This document shows positions 55,071 through 63,089 of a DNA stretch of 64,000 nt, piece by piece. The first letter of the stretch is position 1, and each line of letters begins with the position of its first letter. Under the pieces are notes generated by a model. That model made no database searches. It had not been told where the DNA came from and was given only the letters and a program-made list of their open reading frames with translations. Both the position numbers and the translations under genes were made by a program. The stretch comes from Bacillota bacterium (GTDB taxonomy: Bacteria > Bacillota > UBA4882 > UBA8346), in the NCBI GenBank assembly GCA_023429995.1, contig JAEZCE010000046.1, positions 1 to 64,000 on the forward strand, in the 5' to 3' direction.

Positions 55071-55184
55071 TTAGCCTTGAATGTCAATCCGGAATACCGT
55101 CACCGGAATTTGGAACCCATCGGAATAATATTCCTTTGGACGGTAACTTTCAGCTAGCCCAACCTTTTCACTGGTTCTTTCCAT
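55071..55184 (-). CDS. Possible small protein overlapping the end of the tolC-type gene
   Basis: A 37-residue frame starts with an ATG 17 bases inside the 3' end of the tolC-type gene, in a different frame, and runs to TAA at 55073. A GGGAG sits close before the ATG. The peptide (starting MERTSEKVGLAE, later EYYSDGFQIPVTVFRIDI) reads like real protein with patterned hydrophobics. It may be a coupled small gene, or a C-terminal part of tolC lost to a frameshift, or chance. Confidence 0.35.
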   Translation of the reverse strand: MERTSEKVGLAESYRPKEYYSDGFQIPVTVFRIDIQG

Positions 55185-56502
55185 CTCTCCCAACAGCCAA
55201 ATCCAATTTTGCTTCTGCCGTCAGGTAAAGCGCGATTCCCCGGTAATATCCATTTAAAGCTTGATCCAGCGCTAATTGCGAGTCCATGATATCCATGGTG
55301 GTAGCCATTCCTTCCAGGAACCGCGCTTGAGTCAATCCCAAGCTTTCCTTGGCCATATCAATATTCGACTGATTGGCGCGGATGACTTCCAAACTTTCCT
55401 GGATATTCTGCACCGATTGCTCCACATCCAACCGGATTTGATCCCGCAGGCCGGACTCCTTAATAACGGTTAGCTGCACATTTTCTTTAGCCCCGGTTAC
55501 TTTCGCCGCTGTGGAAAAACCGTCGAAAATATTCCCGGCAATATTAAAGGTAAGCGTCCAATATTTACTCTCATTCCAGCTGCTTATATCATGATCCAGA
55601 CTCTGTTCCTGATATTTGGCAACCAGAGAAACATTGGGTTTAAAACCGGCTTCCGCCAATTTCAGTTGATACCGGCTGATTTCTCCGGTCAGCTTGATTT
55701 GGTGCATTTCCGGCCTGTCTTGACAGGCCGCCTCTAAAACTTGTTCCAATTCCGCGGAAAATTTTTTGGGAAGATCTATTTTATCCCCGTCATAGTCTAC
55801 GGCAATCAACTGCTCTTTCGGAATTCCCGTTAAGATTGCCATGTTCAGTACAGCAAGCTTAAGGCCATTTTCAGCGGTAATCACTTGCGGCTTTAACGAA
55901 TCCCGCTGTACTTCGGCGCGTAACAAATCAAACTTCGAGACAGTCCCTTCCTGATAATAACTTTCGACTTGTGCGACATGATGGCACAAGTTATCAAAAG
56001 AAGCCTGGGCTACCTTAAGAATGCATTCCGCCAGCCAAACCTGGTAAAAGACCTGTTTTACCTGAAAAGTCAATTGTTGTTTGGCTTTCCGCTCATTTTC
56101 GAGGGCCATAACATATTGGCCTTTCGCTAATTTAAGTCCGTTGCTTAATTTTCCTCCCAAATAAAGCGGTTGGGTAAGGGAAACGTTTACCCCCGAACAT
56201 TCCGTGGAAAGGTTATACGGTGTTACGGTATACGGATAAATCGCTTCTTCCGCTTTCATGGCGACGATTGAGTAGTCAAGTTTGGGCCAAAAACCTCCTT
56301 CCGCTTCCTTAACCCCAGCCTGAGCTATAGCAACATTTTTAGCGGCAGCTTGAATTAGCCGGCTATTTTTGAAAGCTAAATCCAAACATTGGGTCAAGGA
56401 TAATACTTCTTGATTTCCAACCGGGGAGTTATCGGCAATTGCCATTTCCGGTATAATGAATAACAAGATTATCCCCATCATGAGCCTAACTTTTTTAGGC
56501 AT
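55168..56502 (-). CDS. TolC-family outer-membrane efflux channel
   Basis: The 444-residue protein has a signal peptide (about 1-23) and two repeated halves of long amphipathic helices, with typical stretches LSLTQCLDLAFKNSRLIQAA, LTQPLYLGGKL, RLDVEQSVQNIQESL and ARFLEGMATTMDIMDSQLAL. TolC proteins form a trimeric tube through an outer membrane. That such a gene lies in an operon with a pump and adaptors, next to spore germination genes, argues for a diderm spore-former. It is the last gene of the efflux operon, 70 bases after emrB. Confidence 0.92.
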   Translation of the reverse strand: MPKKVRLMMGIILLFIIPEMAIADNSPVGNQEVLSLTQCLDLAFKNSRLIQAAAKNVAIAQAGVKEAEGGFWPKLDYSIVAMKAEEAIYPYTVTPYNLSTECSGVNVSLTQPLYLGGKLSNGLKLAKGQYVMALENERKAKQQLTFQVKQVFYQVWLAECILKVAQASFDNLCHHVAQVESYYQEGTVSKFDLLRAEVQRDSLKPQVITAENGLKLAVLNMAILTGIPKEQLIAVDYDGDKIDLPKKFSAELEQVLEAACQDRPEMHQIKLTGEISRYQLKLAEAGFKPNVSLVAKYQEQSLDHDISSWNESKYWTLTFNIAGNIFDGFSTAAKVTGAKENVQLTVIKESGLRDQIRLDVEQSVQNIQESLEVIRANQSNIDMAKESLGLTQARFLEGMATTMDIMDSQLALDQALNGYYRGIALYLTAEAKLDLAVGRDGKNQ

Positions 56503-56572
56503 TTTCGAACCCCCTCTGAAATAATAGATGACCGTTGCGGTAATTTCCTTTTTAATCGTGAGATATGTAAGG

Positions 56573-58132
56573 TTATTCCGTGGTTATTGCAGCCGCGGAT
56601 TTATTTTCTCCCTTTTTCCCGCCCGGCATCAACAAGACCGCCACAAACGCCGCCAACACCGTTATGGTGCATACCATAAGCGCATAATCGATGGCATCAA
56701 CATTGGCCTGTTTCTGAACAAATCCGGTAAGCGCCGACATGGTCACGGCGCCTGCTTGGTCGGCGGAATAACCGTTTTGTACAAATAGCCCCTGAAACTT
56801 AGCAATCATTTCACTTGCCGCCGGATTAAAACCCGTCACCTGCTCCGAAAGTCTTCCATAATTAAAATTGGTCCTGTTTTGCATAATGGTGGTTATAATG
56901 GTGACCCCGAGCGACATGGCAATTTGCTTAATCATATTGTTGAATGCCGATGCTTTTCCGGCCAACTCGTTGGAGACGGCATTCATCCCGATTGTGACAA
57001 TGGGCATCATGACGATTCCAAGTCCAGCACCGCGTATCGTCATAATTAAAATTATAGTCGATTTACTGGTATCCATATTAATAAAGGCTAATGCGTACGA
57101 GCTGATGGCCAAAATAACAAGCCCGGCAATTGATAAAACTTTGGCGCCCACTTTGTAGAATAACTTGCCGCTAACCGGCATCATGAACGCTTGGGCCATC
57201 GCCGGCCAAAATAATATCAGCCCGGTCTCCAAAGACGTATAGCCTCTTAAATTTTGCAAGAACAAAGGCACGACATACATTCCGCCCATCAATACAAAAA
57301 CCAAAATGCATTGCACAATTTGACTGATGCTGAATTCAAATTTTTTTAATATCCGCAATTCAAGGATGGGGTCTGGATGGCTTAATTCATGGACTGTAAA
57401 TAGTACCAAGCTGAAACATCCGAGAGTAATTAAAAGGGGATTTTCTACTTTGTTCCAATCGATAGTGGAGCCTTCGCCCAAAACGTACAGCAAACTAACA
57501 ATACCTACAGTCGAAGATATGAAACCAATAAAATCAAGTCCCGTAAACACTTTCTTCGGAGTCTCCCGCAGCCAAAACCCCCCCAAAATAATCGCTATGA
57601 TTCCGATCGGAATATTAATATAGAAAATAAGCCTCCAGTCCATACATTGAATAATATACCCTCCCAGCGTAGGTCCGATAGCGGGAGCAGCCATAGCTGC
57701 AACACCATAGAATCCAACAGCGGTGCCGCGTTCTTCCGGGGGAAATAACTGCATCACCAGGGCCATACCCACAGGCATAATCATGCCGCCGCCTAAAGCT
57801 TGAATAATCCGAAATATAATCATCGCCGTGTTGCTCCAGGCTAAACCGCATAAAAATGACCCCACTGTAAATATGGCCAAAGAACCCAAAAAAAGTTTTT
57901 TATATCCTACCAAGTCACCGATATAGCCCGCCAACGGAACAATTGCCCCTAAAGTAAGCGTATAGGCGGTTAATACCCATTTGACATCATCCAACGACAC
58001 CCCATATACTGCCATCATTTTGGAAATGGCGATATTGACAATACTTGTATCCAGTGTCGACATAAACGTTCCAATGATAATGACCAATAACGCCAGCCAT
58101 TTGGAAGAAACATTTTTCCTGGTATCCTCCAT
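56573..58132 (-). CDS. DHA2-family drug exporter, EmrB/QacA type
   Basis: The 519-residue protein has fourteen helices and the family motifs (LDTSIVNIAISKM, VLTAYTLTLGAIVPLAGYIGD, GGGMIMPVGMAL). It exports drugs or toxic compounds with protons. It follows the short adaptor gene by 14 bases. The C-terminal helix pair is followed by a short basic tail. Confidence 0.92.
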   Translation of the reverse strand: MEDTRKNVSSKWLALLVIIIGTFMSTLDTSIVNIAISKMMAVYGVSLDDVKWVLTAYTLTLGAIVPLAGYIGDLVGYKKLFLGSLAIFTVGSFLCGLAWSNTAMIIFRIIQALGGGMIMPVGMALVMQLFPPEERGTAVGFYGVAAMAAPAIGPTLGGYIIQCMDWRLIFYINIPIGIIAIILGGFWLRETPKKVFTGLDFIGFISSTVGIVSLLYVLGEGSTIDWNKVENPLLITLGCFSLVLFTVHELSHPDPILELRILKKFEFSISQIVQCILVFVLMGGMYVVPLFLQNLRGYTSLETGLILFWPAMAQAFMMPVSGKLFYKVGAKVLSIAGLVILAISSYALAFINMDTSKSTIILIMTIRGAGLGIVMMPIVTIGMNAVSNELAGKASAFNNMIKQIAMSLGVTIITTIMQNRTNFNYGRLSEQVTGFNPAASEMIAKFQGLFVQNGYSADQAGAVTMSALTGFVQKQANVDAIDYALMVCTITVLAAFVAVLLMPGGKKGENKSAAAITTE

Positions 58133-58146
58133 TCCGATACCCCCTG

Positions 58147-58806
58147 TTATTTAAGATGGATTCTAACAACAACATTGGTTCCGGGCAATAATTTGGCATT
58201 ATATTTGGCAAGCTCAATTTTAACCGGTATTCTTTGGACTACTTTCGTAAAGGTCCCTCCGGTGGTTGTGGGAAGTAACGAAAAAGTGGAATTGCTGGCC
58301 TGCCCGATTGATTTTACTTTTCCGGTAAATTTGATCCCGGCAAATTGATCAACCGTGATATCTACGGTTTGACCCGGTTTCACCTTTCCCAAGGATGTTT
58401 CTTCGATATTCGCGGTGACATAGAGCCGATCCGGATCGACAAGTATCGCTAAGGTCTGGCCGGTCGATTCGAATTCGCCGACATTGGCTATTTTTTTAAT
58501 GATAATGCCGCTGATTGGAGCCCTAACGATCGATTGGTCGATATTATTATCAGGAAGATTAACCGTTTCTTGGCGGCCGAGAATTTGGTCTTCCAACACC
58601 ATGTCTCCTTCTTCAGCATCAAACTCCAGCAATTTACCGGTAATCTGAGGACAAACCTTGACAAGGTCTCCCGCAACTTTGGCATCCTCGCTAATAACGT
58701 AAAATGTATTATTATACCAATAATAGAAGCCAATAGCGCTTAATGCGGCAACCATACCGGCCAATACGAACAATATCAGAACCTTCCGTTTTTCCATGGG
58801 TTTCAC
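58147..58806 (-). CDS. Short EmrA-type membrane fusion protein without helical hairpin
   Basis: The 219-residue protein has one N-terminal helix (about 9-30), one lipoyl domain without an insert (VCPQITGKLLEFDAEEGDMV and then SIVRAPISGIIIKK) and a beta-barrel domain. EmrA in Escherichia coli is about 390 residues; the missing part is the alpha-hairpin, which would dock to TolC. It can pair with the EmrB-type pump but cannot by itself bridge to a channel. Confidence 0.85.
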   Translation of the reverse strand: MKPMEKRKVLILFVLAGMVAALSAIGFYYWYNNTFYVISEDAKVAGDLVKVCPQITGKLLEFDAEEGDMVLEDQILGRQETVNLPDNNIDQSIVRAPISGIIIKKIANVGEFESTGQTLAILVDPDRLYVTANIEETSLGKVKPGQTVDITVDQFAGIKFTGKVKSIGQASNSTFSLLPTTTGGTFTKVVQRIPVKIELAKYNAKLLPGTNVVVRIHLK

Positions 58807-58864
58807 CCGCCTTTAATTTTTAAATGAATCATCCCCGGTCATTTTAAGAAAATCTCCGCTACGT

Positions 58865-59701
58865 TTATATGCCGATTTTCGCAAACATTCCCGGTTTTAA
58901 AGCTGGAGAAAGTTTATTGAACTTTACCTTGACGAGTGTACTTTTGCTTTTAGAATCAATCACCGGGCCAATCACCAGTATTTCTCCGCCGTATGTTTGG
59001 CCCGGAATTTCCGAAACCTTGATAACCACTTTTTGCCCGGTTTTAATTCTACCGACGAACCTTGCAGGTAAATAAGCGTTTACGATTAAATCGGCGGGAC
59101 TTACAACCGTGACCAAAGGAACTCCGGCTACCGCCAATTCTCCACTTTGAATGTTTTTAGCGCTAATGATTCCGGAAATCGGCGATATGATTGTCCCTTT
59201 ATCCAGTTGGTTCCGGGCAAATTCCAGCGCTGCCCGGGCCGATTTAAAAGAACCTTCCGCGCCGGCAAAGGCCGTTTGGGATTGCTCATACTGTGATTTG
59301 GAAATTAAACCGCCATTAAAAAGGCGATTGCTTCGTTCATAATTGTTCTTGGCATTCTGATAACCGGTGGCAGCGCTATCCAAAGCCGCCTTTGCTTGCT
59401 CTTCCTGCGCCGCGAGATCCTTTGAGTCCAGATTGATGATCACATTCCCCTTCTCAACGGCAGATCCGACATCCACGTTAATTGCCACCACTCTGGCGGT
59501 AATTTTTGAGGATATATCGGCTTTTTCGTTGGCGTCAATTTTTCCGGCCATCAGATAAACCGGGCTTTTACTCTTACCGCCGGTTTGCGCGATTCTCAAA
59601 AAAGCAGTCTTGCTGGCGCCTTGATTATCCGGAGCGCAACCGCTCAAAACAAATGCCCCGAAGAATACCAGCATAAACAGTGAAAAAATAATTTTACGCA
59701 T
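58865..59701 (-). CDS. AcrA/RND-type membrane fusion lipoprotein
   Basis: The 278-residue protein has a lipobox LSGC (Cys22), a lipoyl domain split by a full helical hairpin (about 95-160: AKAALDSAATGYQNAKNNYERS, then a return helix) and a beta-barrel domain. It has the hairpin that the second adaptor lacks. The usual RND pump partner is absent here. It is the first gene after the tetR-type gene, with the matching operator in between, and the short adaptor follows after 58 bases. Confidence 0.88.
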   Translation of the reverse strand: MRKIIFSLFMLVFFGAFVLSGCAPDNQGASKTAFLRIAQTGGKSKSPVYLMAGKIDANEKADISSKITARVVAINVDVGSAVEKGNVIINLDSKDLAAQEEQAKAALDSAATGYQNAKNNYERSNRLFNGGLISKSQYEQSQTAFAGAEGSFKSARAALEFARNQLDKGTIISPISGIISAKNIQSGELAVAGVPLVTVVSPADLIVNAYLPARFVGRIKTGQKVVIKVSEIPGQTYGGEILVIGPVIDSKSKSTLVKVKFNKLSPALKPGMFAKIGI

Positions 59702-59785
59702 ATTTCCTCGCCCCTTTCCCTATCAATAACCCTCAATACCCTTACAATCAATCACTTTCCATTCCATGGCTCATTTCTTGCAATA

Positions 59786-59801
59786 TTGAACACTTGTTCA
59801 A
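59786..59801 (-). promoter_or_regulatory. Operator before the efflux genes, matching the tetR operator
   Basis: TTGAA-N6-TTCAA at 59786-59801, in the context ATATTGAACACTTGTTCAA, lies 85 bases before the adaptor start and 18 bases after the stop of the tetR-type gene. The same half-sites with the same six-base gap lie in front of that gene. Confidence 0.7.
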
Positions 59802-59818
59802 AAATGTTTAAAAAAAAT

Positions 59819-60448
59819 TTACTGTAAGAAAGCATTAATTCCGTAGCAATAATGTTTAGCCACTAGTTCCAACATTTGTTCCGCCCATTTTTTACCCTTA
59901 TAATGGCGGATAATTTCACAGATGCCTTCGATCAAACTACTCGCCCAAATGTGAAACAACAAACTGTCATACTGAATTTTCTGATCTGAAACAACAGTCT
60001 TCATATGCAATTCCATCCGCCGAATGATACTGTCTTTAAAATCTTGATACCGGGTACCGAAACTTTTATCCATTAAAACCACCAGCGATTTGGGATTATC
60101 TATCGAATTAAAAATCGAATCCGTCACAATTCGCCGCAAATTATCAAAGGGATCCGCATTGCGCTTTTCTTCCACTCTCGATTCCTCAGTTTTCATCAAA
60201 TTGTCCATATTGGTTGCAATCGGTTCCACGATCGCATAAAAAAGATCTTCTTTACTTTCATAATATGAATATACCAGACCAACCGGGACTTCCGCCCTCC
60301 CGGCGATATCCCGAATGGTGGCCGTCTTATAATCCTTTTCATAGAACTCTTCCACCGCAGCATCATAAATTCTCTGTTTGACATCCTCTTTCAGCACTTG
60401 AGCCATGGCGTCTCCTTTAATATTGAACATACATTCAATATATAGCAA
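59819..60448 (-). CDS. TetR-family regulator of the efflux operon
   Basis: The protein has a TetR helix-turn-helix (TATIRDIAGRAEVPVGLVYSYY) and a helical ligand domain. The first ATG (60448) overlaps the operator; the ATG at about 60406 (MAQVLKEDVKQRI), with AAAGGAGAC before it, is the more likely start, giving about 195 residues. It has matching operators before itself and before the pump genes, so it should repress both until an inducer binds. Confidence 0.88.
   Translation of the reverse strand: MLYIECMFNIKGDAMAQVLKEDVKQRIYDAAVEEFYEKDYKTATIRDIAGRAEVPVGLVYSYYESKEDLFYAIVEPIATNMDNLMKTEESRVEEKRNADPFDNLRRIVTDSIFNSIDNPKSLVVLMDKSFGTRYQDFKDSIIRRMELHMKTVVSDQKIQYDSLLFHIWASSLIEGICEIIRHYKGKKWAEQMLELVAKHYCYGINAFLQ
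60422..60439 (-). promoter_or_regulatory. tetR operator at its own promoter
   Basis: ATTGAA-CATACA-TTCAAT is a palindrome of 18 bases at the downstream edge of a likely promoter (TTGACA at the complement of 60460-60465 and TATATT or TATTGA about 16 bases later). It shares half-sites and spacing with the site at 59786-59801. Confidence 0.72.
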
Positions 60449-60554
60449 GCCTCCATTCCTGTCAAGAACTTTTGTGTTTTTTTTATTTTAAAGTAAGTAC
60501 CGTATTCCAGCATCAGAAAGGCCGATGGATTGGTGAAGGCATTACGATATGGGA

Positions 60555-60592
60555 TATTTCTCTGCGCCTCCGCGCCTCTGCGCGAGAATAAA
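60555..60592. repeat. Copy of a widespread short element (SRRGAEAQR-type)
   Basis: The minus strand encodes the nine residues SRRGAEAQR, a phrase that shows up in the intergenic space of many bacterial genomes as a GC-rich CTCTGCGC repeat. It is probably an old non-coding repeat, not a gene. Confidence 0.35.
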
Positions 60593-60660
60593 TAGGCGGC
60601 TTGAGCTACAAGCTGATTTATCTTTATAATCATGATATTTTATATGATACGAAATATCAC

Positions 60661-60780
60661 GACGAGTGGCGGAACAAACATATTCTTTGGCGCATCGCCA
60701 TGTTTCACGCGGTGTTTGAGAGCATTCACCCATTTGTGAATGGGAATGGCAGAACCGGTCGGTTAATCCTGGGCTGGTGA
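60661..60780 (+). pseudogene. Fragment of a Fic-domain protein
   Basis: One frame reads to a stop at 60780 with the Fic motif HPFVNGNGRTGRL, preceded by RIAMFHAVFESI as in Fic proteins. The frame has no start and stops soon after the motif, and neither end of a Fic protein can be found. Fic proteins transfer AMP or related groups to target proteins and many act as toxins. This copy is dead. Confidence 0.75.
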
Positions 60781-60795
60781 AACAGTTCGCTTCAT

Positions 60796-60978
60796 TCATC
60801 GATTTATGTACGCCGGATAAATAATTAAATATGGAAATCCGTGAATAAGCCATTTTCTTCGGCCGCACTCGTCAGAATATTCGAGTGACGGACTTTGTTG
60901 CAAAATAGCCAGTGCTGCAGTTACCGCATCCAAAAATCTGTGCCCTAGACCGGTTCCTTTTTCCTCGTGGAAACGGAG
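60796..60978 (-). pseudogene. Fragment of a ParE/RelE-family toxin
   Basis: The minus strand encodes about 60 residues (FHEEKGTGLGHRFLDAVTAA, then a short stretch, then KWLIHGFPYLIIY) matching the core of ParE/RelE toxins. There is a stop just upstream and another after AYINR, before the last beta strand. No antitoxin gene is seen. It abuts the Fic fragment. Confidence 0.65.
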
Positions 60979-61309
60979 TCACAAATAATAATGCATCCGG
61001 TCACCCTGCCGGTTCCCCTGCGAGCCACGGAGATAAGCAAGTCCGAACCCCTCCTTATTGTCAGGTTCATGTCAGGAAAATAAGGTGGAATATTGTAGTA
61101 CTTGTTGTACGGAATTAACCGTAGGTTTTAAATTTCAATATGGTTGGTAGTAATTACCTTTTTAAATGATAATCGTTGACCTACAATTTTTTAGCAAACT
61201 ACTCTTCAGGTTTCTTCAAAACTTTAAACTCCCGAAAGCCATATGGATATATTTTACATAATATGTTATTATTGTATTAATCGGAATCAATATAAAGGAG
61301 GATTATGCA

Positions 61310-62230
61310 ATGATGAAAAAAACACTTCTAATGATTTTGGTTTTTGTCTTTGTTATGCCTTTTTGTTTTTCCCCGGTAATATTTGGTGCATCAGAGTTAA
61401 ATCACATTATTATATATGAGAGTATCAATTTCAAAGGTGGACATACGCATATCTTCGGCAGTGCTGCCACCCTCCCTGAACTGAATAACGAAGTATCATC
61501 TTTTATTGTTGTGTCTGGTAGATGGACTTTTTATAATGGTGTAAATTTCACCAATGAAATTGTTGGTGATTTTCCTAGTTTTGGTCCTGGACAATACACA
61601 GATGTTGCAAACTGGGGTATACCCAATGATTCGATCTCATCAGCAGCTTCCGAGGATTATTACGGAAATTCTATGAACAAAGCCAATCTGGGTGATCAGT
61701 TTGGTCATATTATTCTTTATGAGGATAGTGATTTTGGCGGAGCGCATTCTCATATCTTCGGTTCCGCATCACCTCTCCCTGAATTGAATAATGAAGTATC
61801 TTCCTTCATTATTGAATCAGGTTGTTGGGTGTTGTATGATATTGAAGGTTACAATATACCACGTGGTGTTATTCTTGGACCTGGAAAATACTCAAATGTT
61901 GCCAATTATGACATACCTAATGATTGTATCTCAGCAGTATCTAATCGGCCGGATGATGCAGATGAAAATGCCGCGTTAAGAAGCCATATTATTCTATTTC
62001 AACATGAAAATTTTAAAGGAGCACACAATCATGTTTTTGGTGATGCTGCAACTCTCCCCGGAATGAACGATAAGGCAACTTCGTTCGTTATTCTAAAAGG
62101 CGGTTGGTATTTGTATAAAGATGCAAACTATATTAACCTACTTGGTAGTTTTAATGGCGGAAAATACTCAAATGTCGCCAATTATAATATGCCTAATGAT
62201 TCTATCTCATCATTAAGATCGCCAAATTAA
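61310..62230 (+). CDS. Secreted protein of three beta-gamma-crystallin domains
   Basis: The 306-residue protein has a signal peptide (cleavage near FGA-SE) and three repeated Greek-key domains (about 31-112, 132-212 and 225-304). Each has paired calcium-binding motifs of the N/D-N/D-x-x-S/T-S type: NNEVSS59, NDSISS106, NNEVSS160, NDCISA204, NDKATS253 and NDSISS297. Only the fourth is altered at its last residue. Microbial beta-gamma-crystallins bind calcium and gain stability from it; some are spore-coat or stress proteins. AAAGGAGG precedes the start. The gene stands alone between remnants. Confidence 0.85.
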   Translation: MMKKTLLMILVFVFVMPFCFSPVIFGASELNHIIIYESINFKGGHTHIFGSAATLPELNNEVSSFIVVSGRWTFYNGVNFTNEIVGDFPSFGPGQYTDVANWGIPNDSISSAASEDYYGNSMNKANLGDQFGHIILYEDSDFGGAHSHIFGSASPLPELNNEVSSFIIESGCWVLYDIEGYNIPRGVILGPGKYSNVANYDIPNDCISAVSNRPDDADENAALRSHIILFQHENFKGAHNHVFGDAATLPGMNDKATSFVILKGGWYLYKDANYINLLGSFNGGKYSNVANYNMPNDSISSLRSPN

Positions 62231-62293
62231 GCTCATCTTTTCTGGTAACCTCTTTACTCTGGACGTGAGATTCTGATTATGTATGTTACAAAA

Positions 62294-62330
62294 AAGCCGA
62301 CCGAGAATATTTAATACTGGTCGGCTTCTT
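62294..62330 (+). terminator. Terminator after the crystallin-type gene
   Basis: AGCCGACC (62295-62302) pairs with GGTCGGCT (62319-62326), flanked by A on the left and TTCTT on the right, 65 bases past the stop. Confidence 0.75.
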
Positions 62331-62442
62331 ATCTTCTACATTAAAAAACCTCTTCCATATTACCACGAAAGAGGACACTTTAAAAGTTTAACTTAAAATC
62401 ATTCAACGATACAAATTCTCAAGCTCTTGATATTACTGCATT

Positions 62443-62508
62443 TGGTAGTCCTAACGAGATTCGAACTCGTGTCTTTGCCGTGAGAGGGCGACGGATTGGA
62501 CTTCCAAA
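62443..62508 (-). tRNA. tRNA-Glu(CTC)-like fragment without a D-arm (probably pseudo)
   Basis: On the minus strand a perfect T-arm (ACGAG-TTCGAAT-CTCGT, 62454-62470), the 3' acceptor strand TAGGACT, discriminator A and CCA (62443-62453) follow an anticodon arm with loop CTCTCAC (62480-62486; anticodon CTC) whose stem has one mismatch. Nine bases before it lies AGTCCAA, which pairs with the 3' acceptor strand at six of seven positions, with no room for a D-arm. Either a tRNA gene lost its D-arm, or this is the 3' half left at an integration site. Confidence 0.5.
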
Positions 62509-62518
62509 TGAAACAGCA

Positions 62519-62584
62519 GCCAAAATTGTTTTTCTCTCCCAAACTCTCTTCCAGGGACTTCGCCCTTTTGAAAACAATTTTGGC
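62519..62584. repeat. 14-base perfect inverted repeat beside the tRNA-like piece
   Basis: GCCAAAATTGTTTT (62519-62532) pairs with AAAACAATTTTGGC (62571-62584) around a 38-base loop. On the minus strand it lies directly before the tRNA-like sequence. Its role is unknown; an element end or an RNA stem is possible. Confidence 0.55.
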
Positions 62585-62698
62585 TTTTTCGTTCGGTTTT
62601 TCAAGGACGTTTGCTATAGCTACATAAATCCCAATGGCGGAAACCACTTCGGAAATGAATCCTAAATTAGGTCTTTAAGATTAAATTGGGATTATTCA

Positions 62699-62731
62699 AA
62701 AACCTCCCATTTTCGGGAGGTTTATTTTTTT
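62699..62731 (+). terminator. Orphan terminator
   Basis: AAACCTCCC (62700-62708) pairs with GGGAGGTTT (62715-62723), followed by a long T-rich run. No gene ends shortly before it on the plus strand, so it is left from a lost gene or serves a transcript I do not see. Confidence 0.7.
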
Positions 62732-62895
62732 CTTTTTACCAAACCCTACGCCAACCTCCCCGCCCTTCCCGCTCCAAACCCGATTTTAGACAACAAAAAC
62801 TGCAATAATAGGCTTCATTTCGCTTTGTTAGTCCTAAACCGTACTTAACCTTATTCACGTCCGTGAAACGAAAACTTTTGTACAAATAATACCTA

Positions 62896-62930
62896 TAAAA
62901 CCCCTGATTGTTAAGAACAGGGGTTTTATT
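62896..62930. terminator. Two-way terminator before the broken HEPN gene
   Basis: TAAAACCCCTG (62896-62906) pairs with CAGGGGTTTTA (62918-62928). On the minus strand it lies just past the HEPN remnant. Confidence 0.65.
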
Positions 62931-62969
62931 AACCCATTTTTCCTTTAATAAATTCTTTTATTTTTCAGC

Positions 62970-63089
62970 ACTTTGTTGACAATGAAAACAAATAAGATCT
63001 TTATATTCCGGTTTGTTAGCAATAGCCAATTCCGCCATTCCCAAATCATGCCCGGCTTTTATAATCCACTCGTCACCAATAGTTTCTTT
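62970..63089 (-). pseudogene. Broken HEPN toxin gene of an MNT/HEPN pair
   Basis: Right after the MNT gene the minus strand encodes GDEWIIKAGHDLGMAELAIA and, soon after, CFHCQQSAEK and a stop. This is the N-terminal part of a HEPN-domain protein of the type that pairs with MNT antitoxins. The ATG at about 63094 that should start it (MDKKK) is in a different frame, so there is a frameshift at the start and a truncation after about 40 residues. The RNase motif Rx4-6H that lies later in HEPN proteins is missing. Confidence 0.7.

Noticed and set aside
60979..61118. Open frames in the stretch beyond the ParE fragment, possibly the end of another gene on the minus strand
   Set aside because: One frame ends in a protein-like phrase (GNRQGDRMHYYL) but I cannot assign it to a family, and it has a stop upstream.
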